A DNA stretch of 54,890 nucleotides from Pseudomonadota bacterium (lineage in GTDB: Bacteria > Bdellovibrionota_C > UBA2361 > OMIW01): assembly GCA_900299205.1 (NCBI GenBank), contig OMIW01000142.1, forward strand, positions 1 through 54,890, in the 5' to 3' direction. The notes under the pieces are model-generated. The model ran no database searches. It had not been told where the DNA came from and saw only the letters and a list, made by a program, of their open reading frames with translations. Of the stretch, positions 29,686-39,384 are shown in pieces. Numbering within the stretch: position 1 is the first letter of the stretch; the number at the start of each line of letters is the position of its first letter. A program made the position numbers and the translations under genes.

Positions 29686-29913
29686 CATCTTCGCCATATG
29701 ACGGATAGGCATCGACACTCAGAGTTGCGGTGAACCGAGGTTGTTGCCATTTGTGACTTCTGTGTGGTGGCCAACTAGGTTATTCTGTGGAGGTTGCCTC
29801 TTGATGAATGATGAAAATCAAAAACCCCTTTTAGTGCAATTGGTTGCTGACCACCGCCGTCCTCTTTAGACTCTGTGCTCCTTGTTTTCCCATTTTTTTG
29901 AAGTTGAATAACT

Positions 29914-32900
29914 ATGAAGGTAGCTCGCCTCGAAGTATTTGGATTCAAGTCATTCATGGAGCGTCTCGTGCTCCCTCTCGAATCGGGTTTCACTGGGGTG
30001 GTTGGTCCTAATGGTTGCGGTAAATCTAACGTCGTGGATGCGCTTCGGTGGGTTTTAGGTGAGACGAGAGCGAGTCAGCTTCGCGGTGGGACCCTTGAAG
30101 ATGTTATCTTCAACGGAACTGATTCTCTCCGACCACTGGGTCTCGCTGAGGTAACAATCACCCTACGAGCCGATGGAGCAGCAATTCTTGATGATATCAT
30201 TTCACCGCGGGCAGAAGCTGAGCTTGTAGCCAGTGGTGAGCTGGAAGATGAGATTGGGCGTCCTCATTTAAGAGTTATTCAAGGGGGAGTCTCGGGCGGT
30301 GAACGGCTTGAAGCTGAGCCGGTCAGGAATGAGGAGAAAAGTGCAACTGATGACAGTTGTGAGGAGGTTTCGGGTGCGGGGGAGCGGGAGGTCGAATCCG
30401 GGGAAGAAGAGGGTACTGATGAAACGGACGAGTATCAATCCAATAAAGAAAGTGGCAGCTCAGTCCCGCAGCGTCGATCAGTGTCCCTCATATCCCGATT
30501 TCAGTGGCTGTCATCGGTAAGTGAGGTTCAGGTAACGCGTCGACTCTATCGGAGTGGTGAGTCTGAATTTTTCATCAATAAGGTCGCGTGTCGTCTCAAA
30601 GATCTTAAAGATTTTTTTCGAGCTATCGGTTTAGGTGCTCGGGCTTACACGATAGTCGCTCAGGGTGAGGTTGGCCGAATTGTTACTGCCAAGCCGACCG
30701 ACCGTCGCCAGATACTTGAGGAGGCGGCGGGAGTAGTTGGTTTTCGGGACAAGATCGCAGAAGCGACTCGTCGACTTGCCGATACGAGCCAGAATATCCT
30801 TAGATTACAAGATGTCATCGGGGAATTGGAGCGACAGGTGGCCGTACTGAAGCGGCAAGCCGCTCGTGCAAGAGCAAGGCAAGAGATCAAGGAAGAGCTG
30901 ACGGCTGGTGAGCGAACACTTTTTCTTGACTCGTTCGTTGCCCTTCAAGAGCGTGAAGGAGAAATAGTGAGAGCTCATGAGCTCGGCCGGGAAGCTGAAC
31001 AGGTCGTTGGGGAGCGCTTTGCAGAGATCGCAGCAGCCGAAGGGGCAGCGCGCGCAGAAATTGAGGAGATTGAGGTAAGGATTGATGAGGTACGAGGGCG
31101 TCTCGAGCGACTGAGGGAAGAATCTCGTCGAAGGGAGCGAACATTAACCGAGCGAAGGGCGAAACAGGAGGAGCTTCGAAAGTTAATTCAATCCACCAGT
31201 AATGAGATTCTCAGGCTTCGTGAGCGGATAGATGTTCTACAAGAGCGAAGAAAAAAATCATCAACCCAGATCGAGGAATTACAGCGGCAGGATCAGGAAT
31301 TGGGAGAGCAGGCACACGATGGTGATGATGGGGGAGCCAGTGACATCGATGATTTGGCTGGTGAACTTGAAGTCGCAAGAGAGGGGCTGGTTATTATTGA
31401 ATCGAGTTTGCGTGAAGTAAGGGACGCATTCATTGCGAAAGAGAGTAGCCTGGCAGCGATGCGAGAACAGATAGTCGCAGCCTCTCCCTCGAATCAACTT
31501 TCGAGTGTATTCGGGGCGGAGCTGGCTGCTCAATCAGCTGATGCCGTTCGGTTGCTTGTGGACGAGATGCATATCCCAGAGCGTCTTGCAAAAGCAGCGC
31601 AAGCAATTATCGCCGAGAGAGCGCGGTATTTGTTGGTTTCAGACCCATGGTTAGTCGCGCGGAAATTTTCCGATCGGCTCCGCACCGATCCCGGAGAGGT
31701 GGCCGGGATACTTGGCGTTTACAGGGCTGGCTTTGAACCTCGCTCCACTAGTTCTGTTGGCAATTATGAAATTCCGTTTCCCGCGCTTATCACTCTTCTG
31801 TCGGTATCTCAGGCCGCAGAGGGAATCGTTAGCGAGTTGTTGCGAGACGTGGTGGTTGCCGATTCGCTGGAAGCAGCGCTCGATTTTTTTCAAGCGAACC
31901 AAATAAATGATTCTACCGTTGATTGTACGGTGGTGACCCTCGATGGCGAAATAGTCACGAAACAGAGCTTCGTCAGTTCTCGGGGTAATAGTGGGCTGAT
32001 TGAGCTGCGCGGGCGTGAATTATCTCTCTCGAATGAGACCTCAAATCTTGCTAGTGCACAGGATAATTTGATTAATGAGCGTATTTCTCAGCTGAAACGC
32101 ATTAGTGCTTTGGAGGTACGACACGCTGAATGCTTGCGAATTGCGAGAGAGCGTCAACGGATACTACGAGAGTTAGGGCTACAGCAGGGAAACATCAGGG
32201 GATTACTTCAGGCTGAGCGGGCAATTTGCGAGCAAATTGGCCAAGATTTTGCGCGAGCACAGGAACAGGTCGAGGAACTCCAGTCGCATTTGGATGATCT
32301 CCGTTATGAAGCTGCAACCGTTGAGGAGGATGTAGAGGCTCTCGAGGTGCTTGTGGCAGATTCGGATGACTCTGATGGTGAGGAACTAGTGGGAGAATTG
32401 GCGATTGCGGAGCGCAGTCGGAGAGAGCGTCGCGAATATCTTCAGAATTTGTCGGAGGAGCTCCTCACGGTTCGCGCAGAGCTCGATAGGACGAGGGCGG
32501 CAAATGTCCGTTTTGAACTCGAAGCGCAGAAAATCATGGTTGAGCTTCAGAGTCTTAGTGAGAGATTCGTCGCAGATCAGGGGAGTGAAGTATTTCATGA
32601 ACTGGTCGCTTCAGATGTATCGATTCAGCGGCTTGAAGTCGAGGAAAAGAATCTTCTTCAGCAACGGGTTAACCAACTCCGGAACCGTTTGGTTCGTGAG
32701 GGGGAAGTTGATCCAGGCTCTATTGAGCAGTACGAGAGCGAGCGGGACCGACTTGCTGGATTTATTCAGCAGCGGGACGATCTGGAGCGTGCGGCCACAA
32801 CTCTTCGAGAGAGTGTCCAGCGGTTGACAGTGACCTCCGAAGAGCGATTCCTGTCGACATTCCATGCTGTTCGGAAGAATTTCGGTCGACTAGTGCCGTC

Positions 32901-33312
32901 GCTTTTTGGTGGTGGGGCTGCTGACCTTTCACTCTCTGATCCCTCTCGCCCTCTTGATAGTGGGGTTGAGATAGCGGTGCGACCTCCCGGAAAAAAATTG
33001 AAGAGTATCGACCTCATGTCAGGGGGCGAAAAGGCTCTTTGTGCGACGGCCCTGATTTTCGCGATGTTTCTCGAGCGCCCAAGCCCTTTGTGTGTTCTCG
33101 ATGAGGTAGATGCTCCTCTCGATGAAGCGAATCTTCAGCGGTTTTTGAGGGTAATTAGAGAAATGAGCGCGAGCACTCAATTTCTTATGATTACTCACAA
33201 TAAAGCCTCTATGGCAGCGGCAGATACTCTCGTTGGAGTGACGATGCCTACTCCAGGGGCTTCTAAAATGATAACGGTTTCTCTCCAGGAGGCGGTAGCC
33301 CATGGTGATTGA
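29914..33312 (+). CDS. smc: Chromosome segregation protein SMC with ~100-aa acidic insertion in N-terminal head
   Basis: FTGVVGPNGCGKSNVVDALRWVLGE; VTRRLYRSGESEFFINKVACRLKDLKDFF; LMSGGEKALCATALIFAMFLERPSPLCVLDEVDAPLDEAN. Confidence 0.96.
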   Translation: MKVARLEVFGFKSFMERLVLPLESGFTGVVGPNGCGKSNVVDALRWVLGETRASQLRGGTLEDVIFNGTDSLRPLGLAEVTITLRADGAAILDDIISPRAEAELVASGELEDEIGRPHLRVIQGGVSGGERLEAEPVRNEEKSATDDSCEEVSGAGEREVESGEEEGTDETDEYQSNKESGSSVPQRRSVSLISRFQWLSSVSEVQVTRRLYRSGESEFFINKVACRLKDLKDFFRAIGLGARAYTIVAQGEVGRIVTAKPTDRRQILEEAAGVVGFRDKIAEATRRLADTSQNILRLQDVIGELERQVAVLKRQAARARARQEIKEELTAGERTLFLDSFVALQEREGEIVRAHELGREAEQVVGERFAEIAAAEGAARAEIEEIEVRIDEVRGRLERLREESRRRERTLTERRAKQEELRKLIQSTSNEILRLRERIDVLQERRKKSSTQIEELQRQDQELGEQAHDGDDGGASDIDDLAGELEVAREGLVIIESSLREVRDAFIAKESSLAAMREQIVAASPSNQLSSVFGAELAAQSADAVRLLVDEMHIPERLAKAAQAIIAERARYLLVSDPWLVARKFSDRLRTDPGEVAGILGVYRAGFEPRSTSSVGNYEIPFPALITLLSVSQAAEGIVSELLRDVVVADSLEAALDFFQANQINDSTVDCTVVTLDGEIVTKQSFVSSRGNSGLIELRGRELSLSNETSNLASAQDNLINERISQLKRISALEVRHAECLRIARERQRILRELGLQQGNIRGLLQAERAICEQIGQDFARAQEQVEELQSHLDDLRYEAATVEEDVEALEVLVADSDDSDGEELVGELAIAERSRRERREYLQNLSEELLTVRAELDRTRAANVRFELEAQKIMVELQSLSERFVADQGSEVFHELVASDVSIQRLEVEEKNLLQQRVNQLRNRLVREGEVDPGSIEQYESERDRLAGFIQQRDDLERAATTLRESVQRLTVTSEERFLSTFHAVRKNFGRLVPSLFGGGAADLSLSDPSRPLDSGVEIAVRPPGKKLKSIDLMSGGEKALCATALIFAMFLERPSPLCVLDEVDAPLDEANLQRFLRVIREMSASTQFLMITHNKASMAAADTLVGVTMPTPGASKMITVSLQEAVAHGD

Positions 33313-34759
33313 CGAGGGATTTCTGCCGAGCTTAATCAACGGAGCGGTCGTTTATGAAGGGGCATCGCTCGCACAGCCGCTCATGACTCCGCATATTTTG
33401 GGGCTCAGTCGAGAGAATCTCGCGGTGATTGTCGCCGTTTTTTCAGTTGTAGGAGTCATATTATTCGTGATGTCTCTTTTCCGAGGTGCTGCAACCGCAG
33501 ATGTTGTCGGACAACGAGGGGACGACATTGATGATCCGATCGAACGGCTCGGTCTACTTGAACGGAAGGTTCAACGGCTGAGTGAACGCGTCGATGCAAT
33601 TGATGAGCGGGTTAAGAAAGTTGGCTCCTCAGAAAACCTTTCGGTAGCGTCGCCCTCATCGAGCAGGCTCTCAGAGGGAAACCGTACCAAGCCCGAAGCC
33701 CCTCCTCAAAGCTCGGCCTCGAAAGATACCCCCTCTCAAAATGAGACGAAACACCGTGGTACGAGGTTGGACCTTGCCAGATTTGCGGAGAAGATTGTAT
33801 CCGGTGCTCAGGGATCTGTTCTCGATCAGCGCTTTGGACCCTCCCGACAATCCATCCTTAGCAAAATCAAATCGGTATTGCGTTCCTCGGAGACGATTGA
33901 TGCCGATATGCTTGAGGAAATAGAGGTACTACTGGTGACCAGCGATCTGGGCCTCAAAATGGCGCAAGCACTTTCCCGGGACCTAAAGGAGGTGCTTCGT
34001 TCAGGTGGGCTCGTGTCAAGAGAAAGGCTCTTTGCTCACCTTCATAAACAGCTTCTTGCCCTTCTCTCTGAGCCTCGGTTAATGGCTCCAGAATTTAATC
34101 CATCGAAGACTTCACCAGGTTGCCCCAAGGTGGTGGTCGTGGTGGGTGTCAATGGAGTAGGAAAGACGACGACGGTAGCGAAGCTGGCGCAACTTTGGTC
34201 TTCGAGGGGGGCTAAAGTCGTTTTGGGGGCAGCTGATACGTTTCGCGCGGCTGCCGATGAGCAGCTCCGTGAGTGGGGAAATCGAATCGGCGTGGAGGTT
34301 ATCGCAGGGGTTCCTGAAGATAAACCATCGACAGTTGCCCATGCGGCTGTTGAGGCGGGAAGGAATCAGGGGGCAGATGTTGTGATCATTGATACAGCGG
34401 GACGCCTGCACAACAGGGGTAGTTTAATGCAGGAGCTTGAGGGAATGTTGCGTGCGGTAAAGAAAGCTCAACCCCAATCGCCCGAGGAGATTTGGTTGGT
34501 ACTTGATGGTACGACAGGGCAGAATGCGTTAGCTCAGGCTCGGGAATTTCAATCCTCCGTCTCACTGACTGGAGTTATTGTAACGAAGCTCGATGGCACT
34601 GCGAAGGGAGGTGTCGCAGTAGGGATTTCTCACGAGTTAGGTATCCCGGTCCGTTTTATCGGTATAGGGGAATCCTGGCAGGATCTTCGTCCTTTTAATC
34701 CAAAGGAATTTGTCACCGCATTGCTCGGAGACGGTTCGGTACAGAGCAATTCGGTCTAG
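33302..34759 (+). CDS. ftsY: Signal recognition particle receptor FtsY with N-terminal TM segment
   Basis: VVVVGVNGVGKTTTVAKLA, LGAADTFRAAADEQL, VIIDTAGRLHNRGSLMQEL, VTKLDGTAKGGVAVGI; hydrophobic LAVIVAVFSVVGVILFVMSLF near N-terminus. Confidence 0.95.
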   Translation: MVIDEGFLPSLINGAVVYEGASLAQPLMTPHILGLSRENLAVIVAVFSVVGVILFVMSLFRGAATADVVGQRGDDIDDPIERLGLLERKVQRLSERVDAIDERVKKVGSSENLSVASPSSSRLSEGNRTKPEAPPQSSASKDTPSQNETKHRGTRLDLARFAEKIVSGAQGSVLDQRFGPSRQSILSKIKSVLRSSETIDADMLEEIEVLLVTSDLGLKMAQALSRDLKEVLRSGGLVSRERLFAHLHKQLLALLSEPRLMAPEFNPSKTSPGCPKVVVVVGVNGVGKTTTVAKLAQLWSSRGAKVVLGAADTFRAAADEQLREWGNRIGVEVIAGVPEDKPSTVAHAAVEAGRNQGADVVIIDTAGRLHNRGSLMQELEGMLRAVKKAQPQSPEEIWLVLDGTTGQNALAQAREFQSSVSLTGVIVTKLDGTAKGGVAVGISHELGIPVRFIGIGESWQDLRPFNPKEFVTALLGDGSVQSNSV

Positions 34760-34960
34760 TCGGTCGGGAAGCTCTCTTATCGAGGGTCTCAGACTGAGTG
34801 TTGAGATTGAGAGCTTTGCCACGGGTATTTTCCTCTTTGAACCTCACAATTCTTTTCGGTCATGAGCTTAGAGCTCTCCAAAAATTTTTATAAAAAGGTC
34901 GGTCGAGCTGCTTCGCGAATGGGCACCTTTATTTTCTGCTCTATAGCTTGGGACGGAGAT

Positions 34961-37393
34961 TTAGTGGGCGCGCCCAGTATCGGGGCCGATAATCCCTCGG
35001 AGCAGGAGAGCTCCCAGTTTCCTGTGAATTGACTCCAACGGTTCGTCAGACGCATTTACATAGTCCTCATTGAGGAACTCCGGGTGATACCGAAGAAGGT
35101 GTTCAAGCACAAGACGATCTCGGGAGGACTTCGCTATCATTCGCCATATGTGATATCCAATATCAGCGAGATCATCGTGCCCCCACTCGATTAGCTTAAT
35201 GATGTACCGAGCTGTCGTGAGAAGCTCTTCAGGTGCGGGAGGACGGTCAAACCGAAAGCTGTCGGCTGAGGTTCGCATAATATCAGCAAGATTAACGAGA
35301 TTGGTAATGAGTCGAGGGATGCAATCACGAGAGAGAATTTTCCTCTCGAGGGTCGAGTCGAGATACGTCATGGTCAAGGGAACAATTCTCCTCATTAACG
35401 CATCGTTCAGCTCTCGCTCGTAATTTTTTGTGAATATCAGGAAGAGATTGTCGAGATTGCAATCGACCGGTGGCCCCGATTGGAGCCAGATTCTTCCGTC
35501 TTGAATGGGACCGAGAAAGAAAGTATCGATGTGAGCATCAACTTTATCAATCTCATCTATGAGAAGCAGCACCGGTTGGCTCTGAGAGCGAAGAAATGCC
35601 TGGGCAAGCACTCCTAGTTCAATGATGTCACTTTTTCGAATTCGAACACCGGCAGACGCTCGGGCAATCGCAACCTCATTTCTCATTTCGATGAGGTATC
35701 GCGTATCCATTCCGGTGTAACACTGGAGGGTCATGAACTCCGCGCCAGCCACTCGAGCGAGCATTTTTCCCAGGAAACTTTTTCCGCAACCTGGTGGCCC
35801 CTCAAGGAGTAAGCTTCTGACCATATCTCTTCTTACCGCGCATATGAGAGCTATCTGCTTCGCAAGATATGGCAAACACTCGTAGCCAACGCGCGCTAAT
35901 TTCTCGGTAACCTTTTCCGGACCCCCCAAATGTTGCCAGCCAATTTTTTCGACCTGAAAAGCTTTCTTTCTGCGCAATCTATCAGGATCTTCCACCACTC
36001 CCTTAAGAATGATTCGACCCAGCTTCGAGTACAGTTGCTTGAGAGATGCTTTGCGTGGATCCGAGATAAGAGAGTCAGCGAATTCCGGGTGGAACCTCAT
36101 GACCTGTTCAAAGATAACTCGATCTCGCTCGGATTTTGCCATGAGAGGCCAAACAGTTCGACCGACAACTTCAAAGTCGGTTATTCCCCACTCGATAAGC
36201 ATCCCGAGGTATCGCCCACACCGCTGCAACTCCTCGGGGGCAGGGGGCCGCTCGAATTGATAGTGACCCTGGCACCCACGCATAAAATCAACAAGATAGG
36301 AGAGATTTGACGAAATTTGAGGCAGGGCAGCTGCTTTCAGAACCCGTTTCTCTGCAGTGCTATCAAGATAGGTCATGGTGACAGGAGTTACCCGTCGCAT
36401 GAGTGCATCATCAATCTCTCGATTGAAGTTCTTGGTAAACATCACGAGTAAGTTATCAAGCTCTGCCTCGATTGGTGGTCGAGACTCGAGATGAATAACG
36501 CCATCGTTGAGAGGACCGAGAAAAAATGTATCAACCGCAGTGTCTACCTTATCCAACTCATCGACGAGAAGAATAACGGGACGGGTCTGGGAGGTGAGAA
36601 AGGCGCGAGAAAGAATGCCGAGATTGACCAGATCTTCATCGTTGATCGAACCACCGGCCATGGCACGGGCAAGGCCAACGGGAGACGGTTGCTCGATAAG
36701 GTGCTGGGTATTCATCCCGGGATAGCATGTCAATACCATCAACTCAGCACCCGTGAGTTTCGCGAGGCACTTGGCAAGGAAAGATTTGCCGCATCCTGGT
36801 GGGCCCTCAAGGAGAAATGAGCGCACGATAGCGGAGGGGGTAAGGAACATGAGTGAGAGCTGAATGGCGATGAAGGGTCCTGCATGATAGCCGACCTTTT
36901 CCAGCTTGGTCACCATTTCTGCGGGATTGCCGAGTGCACGGAACCCGAGATTTCTGGGCATATATTCGACGCTGACTTTTCCAAGGCTTCCAGCGTCTCC
37001 CGTATCATCCTCCTGTTCAGGGGGTAGTAGCTCATACGGGATTATCGTGAATACGTCATCTTGCTGAGACTTTATATACTCATCGATTGATACGGATTCT
37101 CCCTTGGGCCTAAAGAGACTGACCAGTTGTTTGGAAAATCCAGCTAGTCGAAGATTTGGCTCTTGAGGGAGTTCGCTTTCAGAGGTCGATTTGCTCGATT
37201 GACTGAAATCGGATGAGCCAACGAGGTCTTGGAGGATAAATCGGTCTTCTGCGAGACCCTCACTAACGGCATAGGCAGACTCCTGAGGTTCCGGGGAGTG
37301 GCCCGTCTTACGGAGGAATTTCTCAGTCGATGCTTGAAGGGAATCGCTCCGATTTCCAGGGATACGGCCCCCTTCAGATGGAGGTTTTTTCAT
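34961..37393 (-). CDS. Tandem-duplicated MoxR-like AAA+ ATPase (two complete modules)
   Basis: Two copies each of LLEGPPGCGKSFL (Walker A), ILLVDELDK / LLLIDEIDK (Walker B), M/IFTKN (sensor 1), DALMRRV/I and a C-terminal HPEF...LGRI/LGALL..G region. Confidence 0.88.
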   Translation of the reverse strand: MKKPPSEGGRIPGNRSDSLQASTEKFLRKTGHSPEPQESAYAVSEGLAEDRFILQDLVGSSDFSQSSKSTSESELPQEPNLRLAGFSKQLVSLFRPKGESVSIDEYIKSQQDDVFTIIPYELLPPEQEDDTGDAGSLGKVSVEYMPRNLGFRALGNPAEMVTKLEKVGYHAGPFIAIQLSLMFLTPSAIVRSFLLEGPPGCGKSFLAKCLAKLTGAELMVLTCYPGMNTQHLIEQPSPVGLARAMAGGSINDEDLVNLGILSRAFLTSQTRPVILLVDELDKVDTAVDTFFLGPLNDGVIHLESRPPIEAELDNLLVMFTKNFNREIDDALMRRVTPVTMTYLDSTAEKRVLKAAALPQISSNLSYLVDFMRGCQGHYQFERPPAPEELQRCGRYLGMLIEWGITDFEVVGRTVWPLMAKSERDRVIFEQVMRFHPEFADSLISDPRKASLKQLYSKLGRIILKGVVEDPDRLRRKKAFQVEKIGWQHLGGPEKVTEKLARVGYECLPYLAKQIALICAVRRDMVRSLLLEGPPGCGKSFLGKMLARVAGAEFMTLQCYTGMDTRYLIEMRNEVAIARASAGVRIRKSDIIELGVLAQAFLRSQSQPVLLLIDEIDKVDAHIDTFFLGPIQDGRIWLQSGPPVDCNLDNLFLIFTKNYERELNDALMRRIVPLTMTYLDSTLERKILSRDCIPRLITNLVNLADIMRTSADSFRFDRPPAPEELLTTARYIIKLIEWGHDDLADIGYHIWRMIAKSSRDRLVLEHLLRYHPEFLNEDYVNASDEPLESIHRKLGALLLRGIIGPDTGRAH

Positions 37394-39225
37394 GATAACC
37401 CCCTTCTCTGTTGGTTGGTGTAGATACGCTCACATACATTCACCAGAACATCCCGAGCCTTACCCGCAAGTCCCTCCTTGAACGCGGCGAGGTTGAGGGG
37501 GACAAGAATATTCTCTGAGATGGATTCCTCGGTTAGGCGACCTATGCGGACCGTATTTATCGTAGCCAAAGTATAAAAGCATAGGACGATCCAAAGTTCG
37601 ATGGCGAGAGGTTCGAACGATAGCTGCATTACGCGCTCAGAGAGGGGTTGAACGGTCGCTGCGAGCTTCTCCATCTGATCAACCAAATCAAGTTTATTGA
37701 TCGGCGCGTCGGGATCAATTTCGTAGCGAGAGGCTGCTTTCACTGCGGCTAAAAAGGCATCGGAAATTTCTCGTTCTTCCTGCCAATCAGAGCGTGGCTG
37801 GTACAACCCCAGGAGGGCGACATTGACCAGTGCTTCACGAACTTCATAAGGCTCGACGGCGGTTTCATGATTTCCGTCAAAGTGAGCGATGGGCTCCCGA
37901 ATAATTGCAACGATATTCTCCATCGTCCGTTCAATTCCGCTTTGAAAGGATTTGAGGATAGTTGCGGCTTGTTCAGTTGAGGGTGATTTAAGAGTTTGAT
38001 TGAGCACTGGCTCAACAAGCTTGCTCAGCTGATTTCTGAGCTGTCTTCCTGCAATCCCGTAAGCGGGATCAATTGCCCAAAACGTCGTCGGTAGCCAAGC
38101 TTGAATTGAAGAGGCATATCGGGGGAAGGGTTCGCCGAGATTTCTGAGTAAATAGGGGATATAATCCACCGTTTGCGATAGGCGAATAAATGGATGTTCG
38201 AAGGGTACCCAGGTTGAGCGAGATTTTTCTAAAGGCCTCTCCTCGAGCTTGGTGATCAGGCGGTATTCAAGGTAGGGGATTGATGATGGCGATAACTCTC
38301 GGGCTGACAGTTCAGCTCGCAACTCGGCTAGTCCTACATATCGGGGGCCTGGTTGGATTGGTTGATGAAAAAGAAGGGAAGGGCAAACAAGAAGGTTGTC
38401 CTTTGTGCGAATATCACAAACAAATCGCCATATTGATCCGTAAATGTCGGTGGTCTGATTCGGCTCTATGTATCGGTTCAAGACGGCATGAGGAATGAGA
38501 GTATCCCGAACGTAGGCGCGAATCATGTCCTCGTGATACCAATACTGCGATTCCTCTCGATACATATCGTGTAGCTTGGCGAATATTTGCTCGATGAGGG
38601 GGTATACGGTTTCATCGGGGTAAGTTTTGCCGTCTCGAGCAGCTTCTATGAACCTTTGTGATTGCATCCAGAGTTCGCGAAAAAATGGCGCAACCTCGTC
38701 ATTTCGGGTAAAACAGCAAAAAACTCGGTGAGCGATAAGTTCCCCAAGCAGATTTTCAAGACATTGAACAACAGGTCGTCCGAGGGCCATGTTGTCGTTA
38801 CACCGCTGAAGCGAGACATCAAGATCCTTGTGAACTCGGTTGAGGGCAGCTTCATGGACCCTATTTATCCGTTGTACGAGCGTACGTAGTGCCCTCCGGT
38901 CGGTAATGAGCGCCGGATCGTCAGTGAACTCATCGAGAAATAATTCAAGTGCTGAGGCTCGTGTCGAGGTAATCGGGTCGAATGAGTTGCAAAACCCGAG
39001 AACGACAGTGCGTTGTTCGAACTCTCTCGTGGTGGGAGCGTTTGGGCCGGCCTCTGAGCAGAGCTTCTCAATAAAACCCCTCACAGAGGTGAGCTGATCT
39101 GAATCGACTAACCAATCTGCGAGCATCATCGGATCCGAGGGTATCGGTATACCGTGGCGCGAGAGGGTCCGTGAGAGAGCCTCTTGTTGACTTAATGAAA
39201 GTTGCAGGGAAGAAGAGCTTCGCAT
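37390..39225 (-). CDS. Uncharacterised 611-aa helical protein, translationally coupled to the AAA+ ATPase
   Basis: Long ORF overlapping the AAA+ start by 4 bp (ATGA); no recognisable family motif. Confidence 0.8.
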   Translation of the reverse strand: MRSSSSLQLSLSQQEALSRTLSRHGIPIPSDPMMLADWLVDSDQLTSVRGFIEKLCSEAGPNAPTTREFEQRTVVLGFCNSFDPITSTRASALELFLDEFTDDPALITDRRALRTLVQRINRVHEAALNRVHKDLDVSLQRCNDNMALGRPVVQCLENLLGELIAHRVFCCFTRNDEVAPFFRELWMQSQRFIEAARDGKTYPDETVYPLIEQIFAKLHDMYREESQYWYHEDMIRAYVRDTLIPHAVLNRYIEPNQTTDIYGSIWRFVCDIRTKDNLLVCPSLLFHQPIQPGPRYVGLAELRAELSARELSPSSIPYLEYRLITKLEERPLEKSRSTWVPFEHPFIRLSQTVDYIPYLLRNLGEPFPRYASSIQAWLPTTFWAIDPAYGIAGRQLRNQLSKLVEPVLNQTLKSPSTEQAATILKSFQSGIERTMENIVAIIREPIAHFDGNHETAVEPYEVREALVNVALLGLYQPRSDWQEEREISDAFLAAVKAASRYEIDPDAPINKLDLVDQMEKLAATVQPLSERVMQLSFEPLAIELWIVLCFYTLATINTVRIGRLTEESISENILVPLNLAAFKEGLAGKARDVLVNVCERIYTNQQRRGLS

Positions 39226-39345
39226 TGAGCGCTCACATGGGGTACCCCAAAAAACGCACCATTGGTGACATCGAGGTGATTCGACAGGACGATAGTCGTT
39301 TGATCGGCTTTGTGCTTAGTTTGCTTAAGCCCTGATCTGATGAGG

Positions 39346-39381
39346 CCCTTTCAGCGAGCGATGTTTTGCCCGCTGAAAGGG
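39346..39381 (-). terminator. Perfect 11-bp inverted repeat ccctttcagcg...cgctgaaaggg just 3' of the giant glucan synthase gene
   Basis: Read directly; no strong T-run on the minus strand. Confidence 0.5.
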
Positions 39382-39384
39382 ATA

